NCBI RefSeq assembly: GCF_014489075.1 | Contig: NZ_JACTGR010000008.1 | Location: forward strand, 1-64,000 | Direction: 5' to 3' | DNA length: 64,000 nt | Source: Sphingomonas sp. JC676 | Lineage (GTDB): Bacteria > Pseudomonadota > Alphaproteobacteria > Sphingomonadales > Sphingomonadaceae | Shown here: in pieces, positions 8,958 to 18,021 of the stretch | Position numbering within the stretch: position 1 is the first letter of the stretch | How the letters are laid out: every line of letters begins with the position of its first letter | Made by a program: the position numbers and the translations under genes | The notes under the pieces: generated by a model | Seen by the model: the letters and a program-made list of their open reading frames with translations, nothing else | The model's database searches: none | Told to the model about the DNA's origin: nothing

Positions 8958-9415
8958 CTTCGCGCCTCCTTGGCGACGGCGTCGAGGATGCCGTTGACGA
9001 AGCCCTTCTCGCGGCGGTCGTAGAACGCATCCGTCACGTCGAGATATTCGCTGATTACCGCGCCTACCGGCACGTCGGGCCGTGCGAGCAGCTCATAGGT
9101 GCCCGCGCGCAAAATCTGGCGCATCGGCTTGTCGAGCCGGTCCAGCGCCCAGTCGGCGGTGAGCTTGTCGGCGATCAGCCGGTCGATCTCTTCGCGGCGC
9201 GCGTCCACGCCCTTCACGATATCGTCGAAGAACGCGACATCGGCGTCGGCATATTCGACTTCCTCGATCGTCGCGCCCAGCCGGTGCTGGTGGAATTCGT
9301 GGAGCAAAGCGACAATCTTCGTGCCCTCCATCTCCTGCTGGTACAGCGCCTGGACGGCGGCGAGCCGCGCGGCGGCGCGGGCCTTGGAACGGGAACGGGC
9401 TTTGGGGCTAGGCAT
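8954..9415 (-). CDS. nusB: Transcription antitermination factor NusB
   Basis: A 153-residue all-helical NusB: a basic N-terminus (KARSRSKARAAARLAAVQALYQQ), then a middle helix bundle, then RQILRAGTYELLARPDVPVGAVISEYLDVTDAFYD with the conserved E-Y-x-x-x-A-x-x-F pattern. It binds boxA RNA with NusE/S10 for rRNA antitermination. ATG 9415 overlaps the hisD stop (ATGCCTAG). The open frame extends 33 codons further upstream as a shadow of hisD. Its TGA overlaps the proposed CTG start of thiL. Confidence 0.95.
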   Translation of the reverse strand: MPSPKARSRSKARAAARLAAVQALYQQEMEGTKIVALLHEFHQHRLGATIEEVEYADADVAFFDDIVKGVDARREEIDRLIADKLTADWALDRLDKPMRQILRAGTYELLARPDVPVGAVISEYLDVTDAFYDRREKGFVNGILDAVAKEARS

Positions 9416-10712
9416 GGTTCTTCTTCTGGTTAAGCCGGATCGCGACCGACTTTGCGTGTGCGGGGAGCCCTTCCGCCTCGGCCAGCGCGACGGCGGCGGG
9501 GCCGATCGCGGCAAGGCCAGCTTGGTCGAGCGACAGGAAGCTGGTGCGCTTCATGAAATCGAGCACCGACAGGCCCGAGGCGAAGCGCGCCCGGCGGCCG
9601 GTGGGAAGGACATGGTTGGGCCCGGCGACATAATCGCCGACCGCCTCGGGGGTGTACCTGCCGATGAACACCGAGCCGGCATGGCGCACCTGCTCGAACA
9701 GCGCCTCGGCGCGATCGCAGGCAAGCTCGAGATGCTCGGGGGCGAGGCGGTCCACCAGAGGCACCGCATCGTTCAGGTCGGCCACGAGGATGATCGCGCC
9801 GTTCGCATCCCAGCTCGCCCGCGCGGTCTCAGCGGTGGCAAGCTCCGCGATCTGCCGGTCGACGGTCTCGGCCACCGCATCGGCGAACGCTGCATCATCG
9901 GTGAACAGGATCGACTGGCTGGTCGGGTCGTGCTCGGCCTGGCTGAGCAAGTCGGCGGCAATCCATTCGGGATCGTTCTCCGCGTCCGCCACCACGACGA
10001 TCTCGGACGGGCCGGCGACCATGTCGATGCCGACGACGCCGTAGAGCTGGCGCTTGGCTTCGGCCACCCAGGCATTGCCGGGGCCGGTGACGACATCGAC
10101 TGGAGCGATCCGATCGGTGCCATAGGCAAGCGCCGCCACCGCCTGCGCTCCGCCGACGCGCCAGATCTCGTCCACCCCGGCGAGGTGCGCGGCGGCGAGC
10201 ACCAGCGAGTTCACCTCGCCATTGGGCGTCGGCGTCACCATCACCAGCCGGCCCACGCCCGCGGCGCGCGCGGGCAGGGCGTTCATCAGCACCGAGCTGG
10301 GATAGGCGGCGCGGCCGCCCGGCACATAGACGCCCGCTGAATCCACCGGCTTCCAGCGCGCGCCCAGGCGGATGCCCTGCGCGTCGATCTCGTCGGTATC
10401 GGCCGGTCGCTGCTTGGCGTGATAGGTCGCGATCCGCTCGGCCGCGAGCTCCAGCGCGCCGCGCAGCTCCGGACTCAGCCCTTCCCAGGCCGCCACGCAG
10501 TCGGCGCGGTCGATCTTCCAGCCGGTCTGGTCGAGGTCGTGCTTGTCGAACAGCCGGGTCAGATCCTTCAGCGCCGCATCGCCTTCGTCGCGCACACGCT
10601 GGATGATGTGCGTCACGTTGCGCGCGACATCGTCGTCCGCCTCGCGCCGCGCATTGACCAGCGTGGTGAAGGCGTCGCCGAAGCCGGGCGCAGAGGCGTC
10701 GAGCCGGATCAT
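9408..10712 (-). CDS. hisD: Histidinol dehydrogenase
   Basis: A 434-residue enzyme, full length. It oxidises histidinol to histidine with two NAD+, the last step of histidine synthesis. Recognisable are GVYVPGGRAAYPSSVLM near 130, TGPGNAWVAEAKR near 215, the zinc and substrate region GPSEIVVVAD, the SQAEHDP motif with Gln/His ligands near 258, and the later EHLELACD. Its ATG overlaps the hisG stop (ATGA). Confidence 0.97.
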   Translation of the reverse strand: MIRLDASAPGFGDAFTTLVNARREADDDVARNVTHIIQRVRDEGDAALKDLTRLFDKHDLDQTGWKIDRADCVAAWEGLSPELRGALELAAERIATYHAKQRPADTDEIDAQGIRLGARWKPVDSAGVYVPGGRAAYPSSVLMNALPARAAGVGRLVMVTPTPNGEVNSLVLAAAHLAGVDEIWRVGGAQAVAALAYGTDRIAPVDVVTGPGNAWVAEAKRQLYGVVGIDMVAGPSEIVVVADAENDPEWIAADLLSQAEHDPTSQSILFTDDAAFADAVAETVDRQIAELATAETARASWDANGAIILVADLNDAVPLVDRLAPEHLELACDRAEALFEQVRHAGSVFIGRYTPEAVGDYVAGPNHVLPTGRRARFASGLSVLDFMKRTSFLSLDQAGLAAIGPAAVALAEAEGLPAHAKSVAIRLNQKKNHA

Positions 10713-11359
10713 GCGACCAGCTTCCGGAACGCATCGACCAGCGGCACGACTTCGCTCGCCCGCGTCTTGAACGCCGCACGATTAACGATCAACCGCGAGG
10801 TGACCTGCGCGATCACCTCGACCTCGACCAGGCCATTCTCCTTGAGCGTCTTGCCCGAGGAGACGAGGTCAACGATCCGCGGGGCCAGCCCCAATACCGG
10901 CGCCAGCTCCATCGCGCCGTTCAATTTGACGCATTCCGCCTGGACCCCACGCGCCTCGAAATGGGCGCGGGTGATGTGCGGATATTTGGTCGCGATCCGC
11001 ACATGGCTCCAGCCGCGCGGATCGTCCTTCTCGGCCATGTCGGCGGGCTCGGCGACGGAAATCCGACAATGCCCGATGCCGAGATCGACCGGTGCATACA
11101 GCTCCGAATAGGCGAACTCGGCGAGTACGTCGGACCCGACGATGCCGAGCTGCGCGGCGCCATGCGCGACGAAGGTGGCGACGTCGAACGCGCGCACCCG
11201 GATCAGGTCGATCCTCGGGCTGTTGGTCTTGAAGCGCAGCGCCCGCGACGAGTCGTCCGAAAAGGCCGGCTCGGGCACGATCCCGACGCCCGCCAGCAGC
11301 GGCAGCGCCTCGTCGAGGATCCGGCCTTTCGGCACGGCAAGGATCAGCGGTTCATGCAT
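10709..11359 (-). CDS. hisG: ATP phosphoribosyltransferase catalytic subunit, short form
   Basis: A 216-residue HisG with ILAVPKGRILDEALPLL at the start, GIVGSDVLAE near 85 and the P-loop-like segment IVDLVSSGKTLKENGL near 160. It condenses ATP and PRPP in the first step of histidine synthesis. The short form lacks the regulatory C-terminal domain and in this family needs HisZ, which is not in this window. The start is ATG 11359; 13 upstream codons of the open frame look non-coding. It is first in the his-nusB-thiL operon, with a divergent DUF2332 gene 62 bp away. Confidence 0.95.
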   Translation of the reverse strand: MHEPLILAVPKGRILDEALPLLAGVGIVPEPAFSDDSSRALRFKTNSPRIDLIRVRAFDVATFVAHGAAQLGIVGSDVLAEFAYSELYAPVDLGIGHCRISVAEPADMAEKDDPRGWSHVRIATKYPHITRAHFEARGVQAECVKLNGAMELAPVLGLAPRIVDLVSSGKTLKENGLVEVEVIAQVTSRLIVNRAAFKTRASEVVPLVDAFRKLVA

Positions 11360-11421
11360 GAGTGGCGGGGCTTTACTTGGGGGTGCCCCCGGGCGCAACA
11401 GACGCCGCGCAGGAGGTGGCG

Positions 11422-12504
11422 ATGGCGGACGAGCAGGCGAACCGTGAGAGCTTCGATATCCAGGCCGGCTATTGTTCGGCGATGCAGGCGCCGATCACCG
11501 CGCGCGTCTCCACCGTGCTGGGCAAATCCATGACGCGCGACAGCGAGACCGGCCGCCGCGTGCTCGATTGGCCGGGCGAGCCGGTGGCCGATGCGCTGGT
11601 GCTGCGCCTGATCGGCGGACTGCACGCGCTGCACCGACGCGGCGTGCCCGAGCTTGCCCCAATCTTCACCGGCGGGGTCACCGATCCGGACGCCGTCGGC
11701 GCGATCCTTCAGGACGTGTTCGTCGCGCACGATGCCGAACTATTACCCTGGCTGGATGGTCCGCCTCAGACCAACGAGGCCGGCCGCTCGGCGGGCCTGA
11801 TGACCGGCATCCTCCACCTCGCCCAGCGTTACGGCCCCAGGGTCGAGATACTCGAGATCGGCTCGAGCGCGGGCCTCAACCTGCTGATCGGCCGCTACCG
11901 CTTCGATCTGGGCGGCGTGCGCATGGGGCCGACCGCTTCGCCGGTCGAGATCAAGCCCGAATGGCGCGGCCCGCCGCCGCCCGACGTGCCGGTGGAGATC
12001 ATCTCCTCGCGTGGCATGGACATCCAGCCGCTCGATCTGTCGGGCTCCCGCGACGCCGAGCGGCTCCAGGCCTATTGCTGGGTCGAGAATGTCGAGCGCC
12101 AGGCGCGGCTCGAAAAGACCATCGCGATGGTTCGCGCCGAGGGCGTAGATCTGGTCCAGGGGGACGCCGCCGACTGGGTCGAGGCACGCCTCGCCGAGCC
12201 GCAGGCGGAGGGCGTCATGCGCGTGTTGATGCATTCGGTCGTCTGGCAATATCTGCCCAACGCCACCCAGCACCGGATCGCCGATGCGATGCAGGCGGCC
12301 GGCACGCTGGCCACGGCGGAGCGCCCGCTCGGCTGGGTGATGATGGAGCCCAACCGCGATCTCCACCGCCACGAAGTCCGCGTGCGCGGCTGGCCGGGCG
12401 ACACGCCGATGCAACTGGTCGCGCTCACCCACGCCCACGGCGCCTGGGTCGAAGCGCTCGAACCGCCCTACGAGACCCGGCCCTATGTGATGCGGGCCTA
12501 TTGA
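11422..12504 (+). CDS. DUF2332 domain-containing protein
   Basis: A 360-residue protein whose pattern I recognise as DUF2332. The N-terminus contains FDIQAGYC. The middle has a methyltransferase-like glycine loop (LEIGSSAGLNLL, about residue 150), an R-G-x-D-x-x-P-L-D segment near 195, and the C-terminus ends with DLHRHEVRVRGWPGD and RPYVMRAY. The function of the family is unknown. ATG 11422 is preceded by a strong GCAGGAGG site; the open frame starts 20 codons earlier without one. The next gene starts one base after its stop. Confidence 0.85.
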   Translation: MADEQANRESFDIQAGYCSAMQAPITARVSTVLGKSMTRDSETGRRVLDWPGEPVADALVLRLIGGLHALHRRGVPELAPIFTGGVTDPDAVGAILQDVFVAHDAELLPWLDGPPQTNEAGRSAGLMTGILHLAQRYGPRVEILEIGSSAGLNLLIGRYRFDLGGVRMGPTASPVEIKPEWRGPPPPDVPVEIISSRGMDIQPLDLSGSRDAERLQAYCWVENVERQARLEKTIAMVRAEGVDLVQGDAADWVEARLAEPQAEGVMRVLMHSVVWQYLPNATQHRIADAMQAAGTLATAERPLGWVMMEPNRDLHRHEVRVRGWPGDTPMQLVALTHAHGAWVEALEPPYETRPYVMRAY

Positions 12505-12505
12505 G

Positions 12506-12886
12506 ATGCACTCGACCAACTATCGCGATACCTTGGTCACCGTATCGGCGGATTGCCCGGTTGCCACGGGCACGATTCCCGAGAAGCACGGCACGATTGC
12601 GGCGGTCGAATATGGCCTGCTCGCCCAACCCTATGCGATGACGAGCGACGACCTGCTCTTCGAAACTCATCGTGCGCGCGGCGGGGATCAGAGCCGCGAG
12701 GAGTTCTTCGCCAGGCCCCAGGCCTGCCTGCGAGCCTCGCCGCTGGTCAAGCAGTTCGGCTGGGGCGTGCATCATGATGGCGAAGGCCGGATCGCGTTGG
12801 TCGGCATCGAAAGCGACGTCTATCGGCGCATGCTCGACGACCCCACCGTCGCCAAGACGCCGGGCATGCGGAGCAAGCGAGCCTAG
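12506..12886 (+). CDS. DUF6157 family protein
   Basis: A 126-residue small protein with the family pattern NYRDTLVTVSADCPV, GTIPEKHGTIAAVEYGLL, and VKQFGWGVHHDGEGRIAL with ESDVYRRM near the end. No catalytic motif is evident and the function is unknown. It is soluble, with no signal peptide. It starts one base after the DUF2332 stop and is probably co-transcribed. Its end overlaps the end of the convergent hydrolase gene by 4 bp. Confidence 0.8.
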   Translation: MHSTNYRDTLVTVSADCPVATGTIPEKHGTIAAVEYGLLAQPYAMTSDDLLFETHRARGGDQSREEFFARPQACLRASPLVKQFGWGVHHDGEGRIALVGIESDVYRRMLDDPTVAKTPGMRSKRA

Positions 12887-13782
12887 CCGCCCCGCGCGGC
12901 CAGCCACTCCCGCATCGCGGCCGTCACCGCCTCGGGCTTGTCCCAGGGCACGAAATGCCCGCCATCCTCGACGCGGACGATTGTCAGGTCCGTCACCAGC
13001 GCATCCAGCCCGTCGAGTTGGCTCGGCAGCAGCGCCTTGTCCTGCATGCCCCAGATCACCAGCGTCGGCTGCGTGATCGGCGGAAAGGGCGCGTCGAGCC
13101 AGGCCGGGCGCTCCGGGTTTTCGTCGATCGCCGGCACCTGGATCGCGCTCGCGCGGTACCAGTTGAGCATCGCCGTCATCGCGCCCGGCTGGCTCCATTC
13201 GTCGATATAGGCGGCGCGTTCGGGCGCGAGCAGCGCCGGGTCGGCGTGTCGCACGAAGGTCGTGTCGAAAAACCCCTCCACGCCGAGCGCGGCGATATGC
13301 CGGTCGATATCGGGGTTGCGGAAGGCGCGGATATATTGGCTCGCCGCGCGCTGCTCGGCATCGTCGAACAGCGAGCGCTGGAAGACGAGCGGATGCGGCG
13401 CGTTGACGATGACCAGCCGCGAAATCCGATCGGGGTTCTGCAGCGCCGCCATCCAGGCGATCGCCCCGCCCCAGTCATGGCCGACCAGGGTGAACCGCCC
13501 GACGCCGATATGATCGGCAAGCGCGAGCAGATCCGCGACCGGCCTGGCCGGCGCGTAATTCTCGACCCCCTCGGGCTTGGACGACCGCGCGAACCCGCGC
13601 TGATCGGGCGCGATCACATAATGGTCGCGGGCCAGTGCCGGGATCTGGTGCCGCCAGGTGCGGTGCGATTCCGGAAAGCCGTGGAGCAGGATGATCGCGG
13701 GATTGGCTGGGCTTCCGGCAATCGCGACGTCGAGCTCGACGCCGGTGGGCAGGGGAATCCGCTGAAGTTCGAAGTCCGACAT
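12883..13782 (-). CDS. Alpha/beta hydrolase of the epoxide hydrolase / haloalkane dehalogenase group
   Basis: A 299-residue protein with the oxyanion motif HGFPE (34-38) and the nucleophile elbow GHDWGG with Asp103. The Asp nucleophile points to epoxide hydrolase or dehalogenase chemistry rather than a Ser esterase. A late Asp (WGMQDKALL) and His in EDGGHFVPWD near 277 complete the triad. It is cytosolic, with no signal. The substrate cannot be told from the sequence. Confidence 0.9.
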   Translation of the reverse strand: MSDFELQRIPLPTGVELDVAIAGSPANPAIILLHGFPESHRTWRHQIPALARDHYVIAPDQRGFARSSKPEGVENYAPARPVADLLALADHIGVGRFTLVGHDWGGAIAWMAALQNPDRISRLVIVNAPHPLVFQRSLFDDAEQRAASQYIRAFRNPDIDRHIAALGVEGFFDTTFVRHADPALLAPERAAYIDEWSQPGAMTAMLNWYRASAIQVPAIDENPERPAWLDAPFPPITQPTLVIWGMQDKALLPSQLDGLDALVTDLTIVRVEDGGHFVPWDKPEAVTAAMREWLAARGG

Positions 13783-13926
13783 TCCCCATCTCCCTTCGCC
13801 CCGCGCTTGCCGGGGCTGGTTCTGTAGCGAGGATTAGGGCCTGGGCTCGAAAATGGGAATGTCTGCAATTGGGTGGGAAGCAGTCAGTCCGCTTCCAGCC
13901 CACAATGGAGAAAAGCGGAGATGGCT

Positions 13927-14484
13927 TTACGGCTGCGCAAGGGGTTTAACTAAACGCGCCGCTGGGCAGGCCCGAGACGCAAGCTCAAGCTTGATAATCT
14001 CACGCCGGCCGTACTCGGGGCTCAGGACGAAGCCAACTCGCACTCGTGAGTCCGCTCGGACTCCACCTCCAGCAGTCGAGACTAGGTGAAAGGCAGGCCG
14101 GACCTCTCCCGCTCCATAGCTGAACACGAGGCCATTTACGCTCCATTCCTCGTTGCCTGCGGTTGTCTTTGTCCCGTACGGAGTACCGGGACGGAAGTAA
14201 TCTAAACAGCCTTCTACTTTTTGAATTTCACTACGTTCTACTGCGCTCCGTATGGCAGCCGTGTCCCGAATGTCGGCGACGATTATGTATGTGCAGATGA
14301 CAGTCCATAAGGCCGCGAAGATCGGGAGTGAACGACGCCAACGCCAACGGTGCCGGACTGCCAACCACGCCAGAACGGCGAGGAGGATGCCAGCAGCGAC
14401 GAAGATCCCGATGATCCAGTAGGCCGGATGAATTAGGTCGGTTTGCGACGTTAGGTCGAAAACCGTCTGGAAATTCGCACGCAT
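13927..14484 (-). CDS. Hypothetical membrane protein
   Basis: A 185-residue protein I do not recognise. It has two hydrophobic segments (about residues 20-43 and 52-72) separated by a basic loop RHRWRWRRS. A soluble C-terminal part of about 110 residues follows, with GTPYGTKTTAG and SPEYGRREI and only two cysteines. Base composition is visibly lower in GC than its neighbours, suggesting acquisition. It is flanked by gene-free stretches of about 145 and 257 bp in which I see nothing further. Confidence 0.65.
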   Translation of the reverse strand: MRANFQTVFDLTSQTDLIHPAYWIIGIFVAAGILLAVLAWLAVRHRWRWRRSLPIFAALWTVICTYIIVADIRDTAAIRSAVERSEIQKVEGCLDYFRPGTPYGTKTTAGNEEWSVNGLVFSYGAGEVRPAFHLVSTAGGGVRADSRVRVGFVLSPEYGRREIIKLELASRACPAARLVKPLAQP

Positions 14485-14741
14485 GTGGCATGCCTATGCA
14501 CCAGTATGAACGTCCGCAATTGGAATTCAGTCGAGGCGGCTTGGTCGGCGGAGATTGGGGCGCTAGCTGCCATTCGATCCATCCGTGCAAACCGCTGACA
14601 ATGTAGGATTTCGCCTGCAACCCTTGCGCCGGCTCTTTCTCATCGTCGGATCGCTACGGTCGCCTCCGATCGCACCACCAGGCTTTTTGACATTGCAGGT
14701 GTCAGTTTTGTCAACTTAGACCGGCCGACCCCCCGCCGCCC

Positions 14742-15641
14742 TCACGGATAGCTCACCGTCCTGGGAACTTCGGGGATCGGAATCCATTCCTTGTCGTCGC
14801 CGGGCACCTTGGGGAAATTGCCCGCCGTCCAGTCTTCCTTGGCCTGGTTGATTCGGTCGCGGCTCGACGAGACGAAGTTCCACCACACATGCCGCGGCGT
14901 GGTGAAGGCCTCGCCACCGCACAGCATTACCCGGGCGCCGCGATCCGAGCGCAAAGTCGCGTGGATGCCGGGGCGCAGGATATAGATTGTCATCGGCAGC
15001 AGCGGCATCCCGTCCAGGCTCGCCTCGCCCATCGCGACGTAGAGCGCGCGCTCGTCGGCGCTCGGATCGATCGGGATCGATCCGCCCGGTGTCAGCGCGA
15101 TATCGGCATAGATGGTCTGGGCGTAGGTGGTGGTCGGCGCCGAGAGGCCCCACAGATCGCCCATGATCACCCGCGCGGTCGCGCCATGCGCCTCGAGCAC
15201 CGGCAGGTCGGCGGCGCCGACATGCTCGAATGCCGGATCGCTCTCCTCGATCGCCTCGGGCAGCGCGATCCAGGTCTGGATGCCCGAAAGCTCAGGACCC
15301 TTCGCGCGCTCGGCGGCCGGCGAGCGCTCCGAATGGACGATGCCGCGCCCGGCGGTCATCAGGTTCACCGCGCCCGGCTCGATCGTAGCGAAGGTGCCGA
15401 TCGAGTCGCGATGGTCGATCGCGCCGGCGAAGAGATAGGTGACCGTCGCCAGGTTGATGTGCGGATGCGGGCGCACGTCAATGCCGGTGCCGACCTCCAG
15501 ATGCGCCGGGCCCATCTGGTCGAAGAAGATGAAGGGTCCCACCATCGTCCGGGGACGCGAGGGCAAGGTGCGGTGCACCTTGAACCCGCCCAGGTCATGG
15601 GTGGTCGGTTCGATCGTCTGGATCACCAGGTCTTCGCGCAT
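14742..15641 (-). CDS. Pirin family protein
   Basis: A 299-residue bicupin. The N-terminal cupin carries the pirin metal ligands His59, His61, His103 and Glu105 (RPHPHINLATVTYLF and GIVHSERSP). The family also has GIQTWIALP, seen near 120. The C-terminal cupin ends with the RDRINQAKEDW segment. Bacterial pirins act as quercetinases or redox-linked regulators; which applies here is unknown. ATG 15641 is chosen because conservation begins at REDLVIQ; the open frame continues 17 codons upstream. Confidence 0.9.
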   Translation of the reverse strand: MREDLVIQTIEPTTHDLGGFKVHRTLPSRPRTMVGPFIFFDQMGPAHLEVGTGIDVRPHPHINLATVTYLFAGAIDHRDSIGTFATIEPGAVNLMTAGRGIVHSERSPAAERAKGPELSGIQTWIALPEAIEESDPAFEHVGAADLPVLEAHGATARVIMGDLWGLSAPTTTYAQTIYADIALTPGGSIPIDPSADERALYVAMGEASLDGMPLLPMTIYILRPGIHATLRSDRGARVMLCGGEAFTTPRHVWWNFVSSSRDRINQAKEDWTAGNFPKVPGDDKEWIPIPEVPRTVSYP

Positions 15642-15723
15642 GGGGCTTCTCCGTTCGCATCCGGAATAGCGCGCCGGTGGAGGCCCGGACAATCATTCTA
15701 TGGGGTGGTTTCGGGAAACGGAC

Positions 15724-16431
15724 CTATTCCGCATCGAGCTCGGGATAGTGGCGGAAGATGCCCTGGGTGTTGAACGCGATGCGGCGGTCGCTGGCGAGAT
15801 AGGCGCGGATGCCGGGCAGCTTCGCCACCGCGGCGTGGATCGCGCGGACGCCCGGATAATCTCGCTCGATCGCACCCATCCGCCGGGGGAACATGTAGCG
15901 CAGCCCCTCGACGATTTGGAACAGGCTGGTATCGCCATAGCTCCAGCGCTCGCCGACCAGCCAGGTGCCCGGGTTCGCGCTGGCTGCATCCTCGAAATAG
16001 CGCAGGAACTTGGGCATGCGCTCCTCGCGAAACTCTTCGGCGAAGCGCGCCGCTTCCGGCTTCTGGTCCTCGTAATAGAGGCCGAGACCCACCGGATGAT
16101 GAACCTGGTGCACCTCGGCGATGAAGTCGGAGATGGTGAGCTCCACCTGGTGGAGCCACAGCCGGTCGGCCTCGTCCGAGGGGCCGAGCCCCTCATGCTC
16201 GCCGAGGAACAACAGGATCTCGGCCACCTGCGCGATCACCCGGTCGCCCGTCACCAGATAGGGTGGGGCGAAGGGCCGGCGCGGTACGCGCGCGTCCATG
16301 TCGGCCATCAGCGCGTCGTCGCCTTCCTCCCGGGCGCGGTCGCGATAGGCGATGTCGGCCGCCTCCAGCGGCAGCCTTATGAACTCGCCCCGGCCCTGGA
16401 TCCCGCTCCAATACCAGAGGTCGTACGCCAT
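15724..16431 (-). CDS. Glutathione S-transferase family protein
   Basis: A 235-residue protein. The thioredoxin-like N-terminus reads YDLWYWSGIQGRGEFIRLPLE, a sigma/alpha-like pattern with a Tyr and R-G-E-x-x-R. The cis-Pro region is FAPPYLVTGDRVIAQVAEILLFLG. The helical C-domain contains the ERWSYGDTSLFQIVEGL N-capping box. It probably conjugates or isomerises electrophiles using glutathione. ATG 16431 follows the bolA stop by two bases, so the two are likely co-transcribed. Confidence 0.85.
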   Translation of the reverse strand: MAYDLWYWSGIQGRGEFIRLPLEAADIAYRDRAREEGDDALMADMDARVPRRPFAPPYLVTGDRVIAQVAEILLFLGEHEGLGPSDEADRLWLHQVELTISDFIAEVHQVHHPVGLGLYYEDQKPEAARFAEEFREERMPKFLRYFEDAASANPGTWLVGERWSYGDTSLFQIVEGLRYMFPRRMGAIERDYPGVRAIHAAVAKLPGIRAYLASDRRIAFNTQGIFRHYPELDAE

Positions 16432-16432
16432 C

Positions 16433-16717
16433 TCATTCTCCCGGCGCGCGGGCCTTGATCGCAAGCGCGTGGATGCGCTCGGCGAGCAGATCGGCGAGCG
16501 CGCGGTTCACCAATCGCTGGCGCTCAACGCGCGAAACGCCGGCAAAGGCCGCGCTCTCGATCGTGACGGTGAAGTGCGATTCGCCCGTGCCGTCGTCGCC
16601 CATATGGCCGCGATGCTGCGCGCTGTCGTTGCTGACATCGAGCTGCGTCGGGGCGAGCGCGGCGGTGAGGCGGGCGGCGATCAGATCGGCCAGCGGGCCG
16701 GTGGCGAGGTCGGTCAT
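16433..16717 (-). CDS. BolA family protein
   Basis: A 94-residue BolA/IbaG-like protein: N-terminal LADLIAARLTAALAPTQLDVSNDSAQHRGH, the SHFTVTIES strand and the RVERQRLVNRALADLL helix with a late IHALAIKA. BolA proteins pair with monothiol glutaredoxins in Fe-S handling. ATG 16717 is chosen; the 23 upstream codons of the frame overlap the divergent J-domain gene's leader. It is two bases from the GST gene downstream and 35 bp from the divergent J-domain gene. Confidence 0.92.
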   Translation of the reverse strand: MTDLATGPLADLIAARLTAALAPTQLDVSNDSAQHRGHMGDDGTGESHFTVTIESAAFAGVSRVERQRLVNRALADLLAERIHALAIKARAPGE

Positions 16718-16752
16718 CGCGACTATATAGGGCGATTGTTCGAGAGAGTCGC

Positions 16753-17370
16753 GTGGCCAGCAGTCAACCCAAGAAGGATCGTCCAAATGCCCGTTTCCAC
16801 GGTCGCGTGGAGGCGGAGGGGCGTAAGTGCGCCGAACCCGGCTGCGCCGAGGCCGGGGAATTCCGCGCGCCGCCGCTGGAGGGCACCGGCTTCACCGGCG
16901 ACGGCCCGCCACAGTTCCGCTGGCTGTGCCTCGATCATGTCCGCGCCTTCAATTCGGGCTACAACTTCTTCGCGGGGATGAGCCCCGACGAGATCCACGA
17001 CGCCCAGCGCCCGCTCGCCGGCTGGGAGCGCGAGACGCGCGCCTTCAACACCACCGGCGGCGCGGACCGCCCGCCGCGCTGGGCCGATTTCTCCGATCCG
17101 CTCGACGCGATCGGGGCGCGCTTCCGCGACCGGATGAAGCAGGAGGCCGGGCGCCAGGACGGCAAGCCGCTCTCGGGCAAGGATCGCGACGCGCTCAAGA
17201 CGCTCGAGCTCGAAGTCGATGCCGATCGCATGGCGCTGCGGAAACGCTATTCCGAGCTGGTCCGCCGCTATCATCCCGACCGCAATGGTGGCGATCGCAG
17301 CCATGAAGCCCGGCTCCAGCGCGTGATCGAGGCGTACCAGCAGCTCAGGAGCTCGCCGGCCTTCGCCTGA
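16753..17370 (+). CDS. J-domain (DnaJ-like) protein with C-terminal J-domain
   Basis: A 205-residue protein starting at GTG 16753. The N-terminal half has a Cys-containing motif (CAEPGC, then WLCLDH) that may bind a metal. The J-domain is at the C-terminus, with the HPD tripeptide at residues 174-176 in RRYHPDRNGGD and the helix IV segment RVIEAYQQLR. Such proteins stimulate an Hsp70 ATPase. A terminal J-domain with this N-terminal module is common in alphaproteobacteria next to bolA, so the divergent bolA context fits. Confidence 0.9.
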   Translation: MASSQPKKDRPNARFHGRVEAEGRKCAEPGCAEAGEFRAPPLEGTGFTGDGPPQFRWLCLDHVRAFNSGYNFFAGMSPDEIHDAQRPLAGWERETRAFNTTGGADRPPRWADFSDPLDAIGARFRDRMKQEAGRQDGKPLSGKDRDALKTLELEVDADRMALRKRYSELVRRYHPDRNGGDRSHEARLQRVIEAYQQLRSSPAFA

Positions 17371-17377
17371 ACGTCGC

Positions 17378-18016
17378 TCAGCGTGTATTGACCGCCAGTT
17401 GCGCAGCGAAAGCCCGCTGGTAGGCGGGGCGCGCCTCGCCGCGGGCGACATAGGCGGCGAGGTTCGGATATTCGGCCAGGACGCCCGACGGCTTCACCCG
17501 GAGTAGCACCGACACCATCATCAGGTCGCCCGCGCTGAACGCGCCGTCGAGCCAGTCGGCAGTGCCGAGGCGCGCGGAGAGCTGCTTCAGCCGGTCGCGG
17601 ATGCGATCCATGACCAGGGGCAGGCGCTCCTCGGCCCAGGGCTTGTTGCCCTCAACGAACTTGGCAGTGGTGAGCTCGAGGATGGGAGGCTCGACAGTGT
17701 TGATCGCGGCGAAGATCCAGGTGATCGCCCGCGCCCGCGCATCGGCATCGTCGGGCAGCAGGCCAGCATGCCGCTCGGCAATGTGGAAGACGATCGCCCC
17801 CGTCTCGAACAGGGAGAGATCGCCTTCCTCATAGGTCGGGATCTGGCCGAACGGATGCAGCGCCAGATGCGCGGCTTCCTTCATCGCGTCGAAGGAAACG
17901 AGCCGGACCGAATAGGGCTGGCCCGCTTCCTCAAGCGCCCAGCGCACCCGCGTGTCGCGCGCCAGTCCCTTGCCGCCATCGGGCGACCGCTCGAAGGCCG
18001 TGATGGTGGCTGTCAC
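17378..18016 (-). CDS. Glutathione S-transferase (paralogue A of the detox operon)
   Basis: A 212-residue GST: RVRWALEEAGQPYSVRLV at the N-terminus, FGQIPTYEEGDLSLFETGAI in the thioredoxin fold, and FSAGDLMMVSVLLRV plus YPNLAAYVARGEARPAYQRA in the C-domain. It is a clear paralogue of the GST at 19218-19871. The start is GTG 18016, five bases after the VOC stop; the upstream open frame is a shadow of that VOC gene. It is the last gene of the HxlR-linked operon. Confidence 0.9.
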   Translation of the reverse strand: MTATITAFERSPDGGKGLARDTRVRWALEEAGQPYSVRLVSFDAMKEAAHLALHPFGQIPTYEEGDLSLFETGAIVFHIAERHAGLLPDDADARARAITWIFAAINTVEPPILELTTAKFVEGNKPWAEERLPLVMDRIRDRLKQLSARLGTADWLDGAFSAGDLMMVSVLLRVKPSGVLAEYPNLAAYVARGEARPAYQRAFAAQLAVNTR

Positions 18017-18021
18017 CCGCC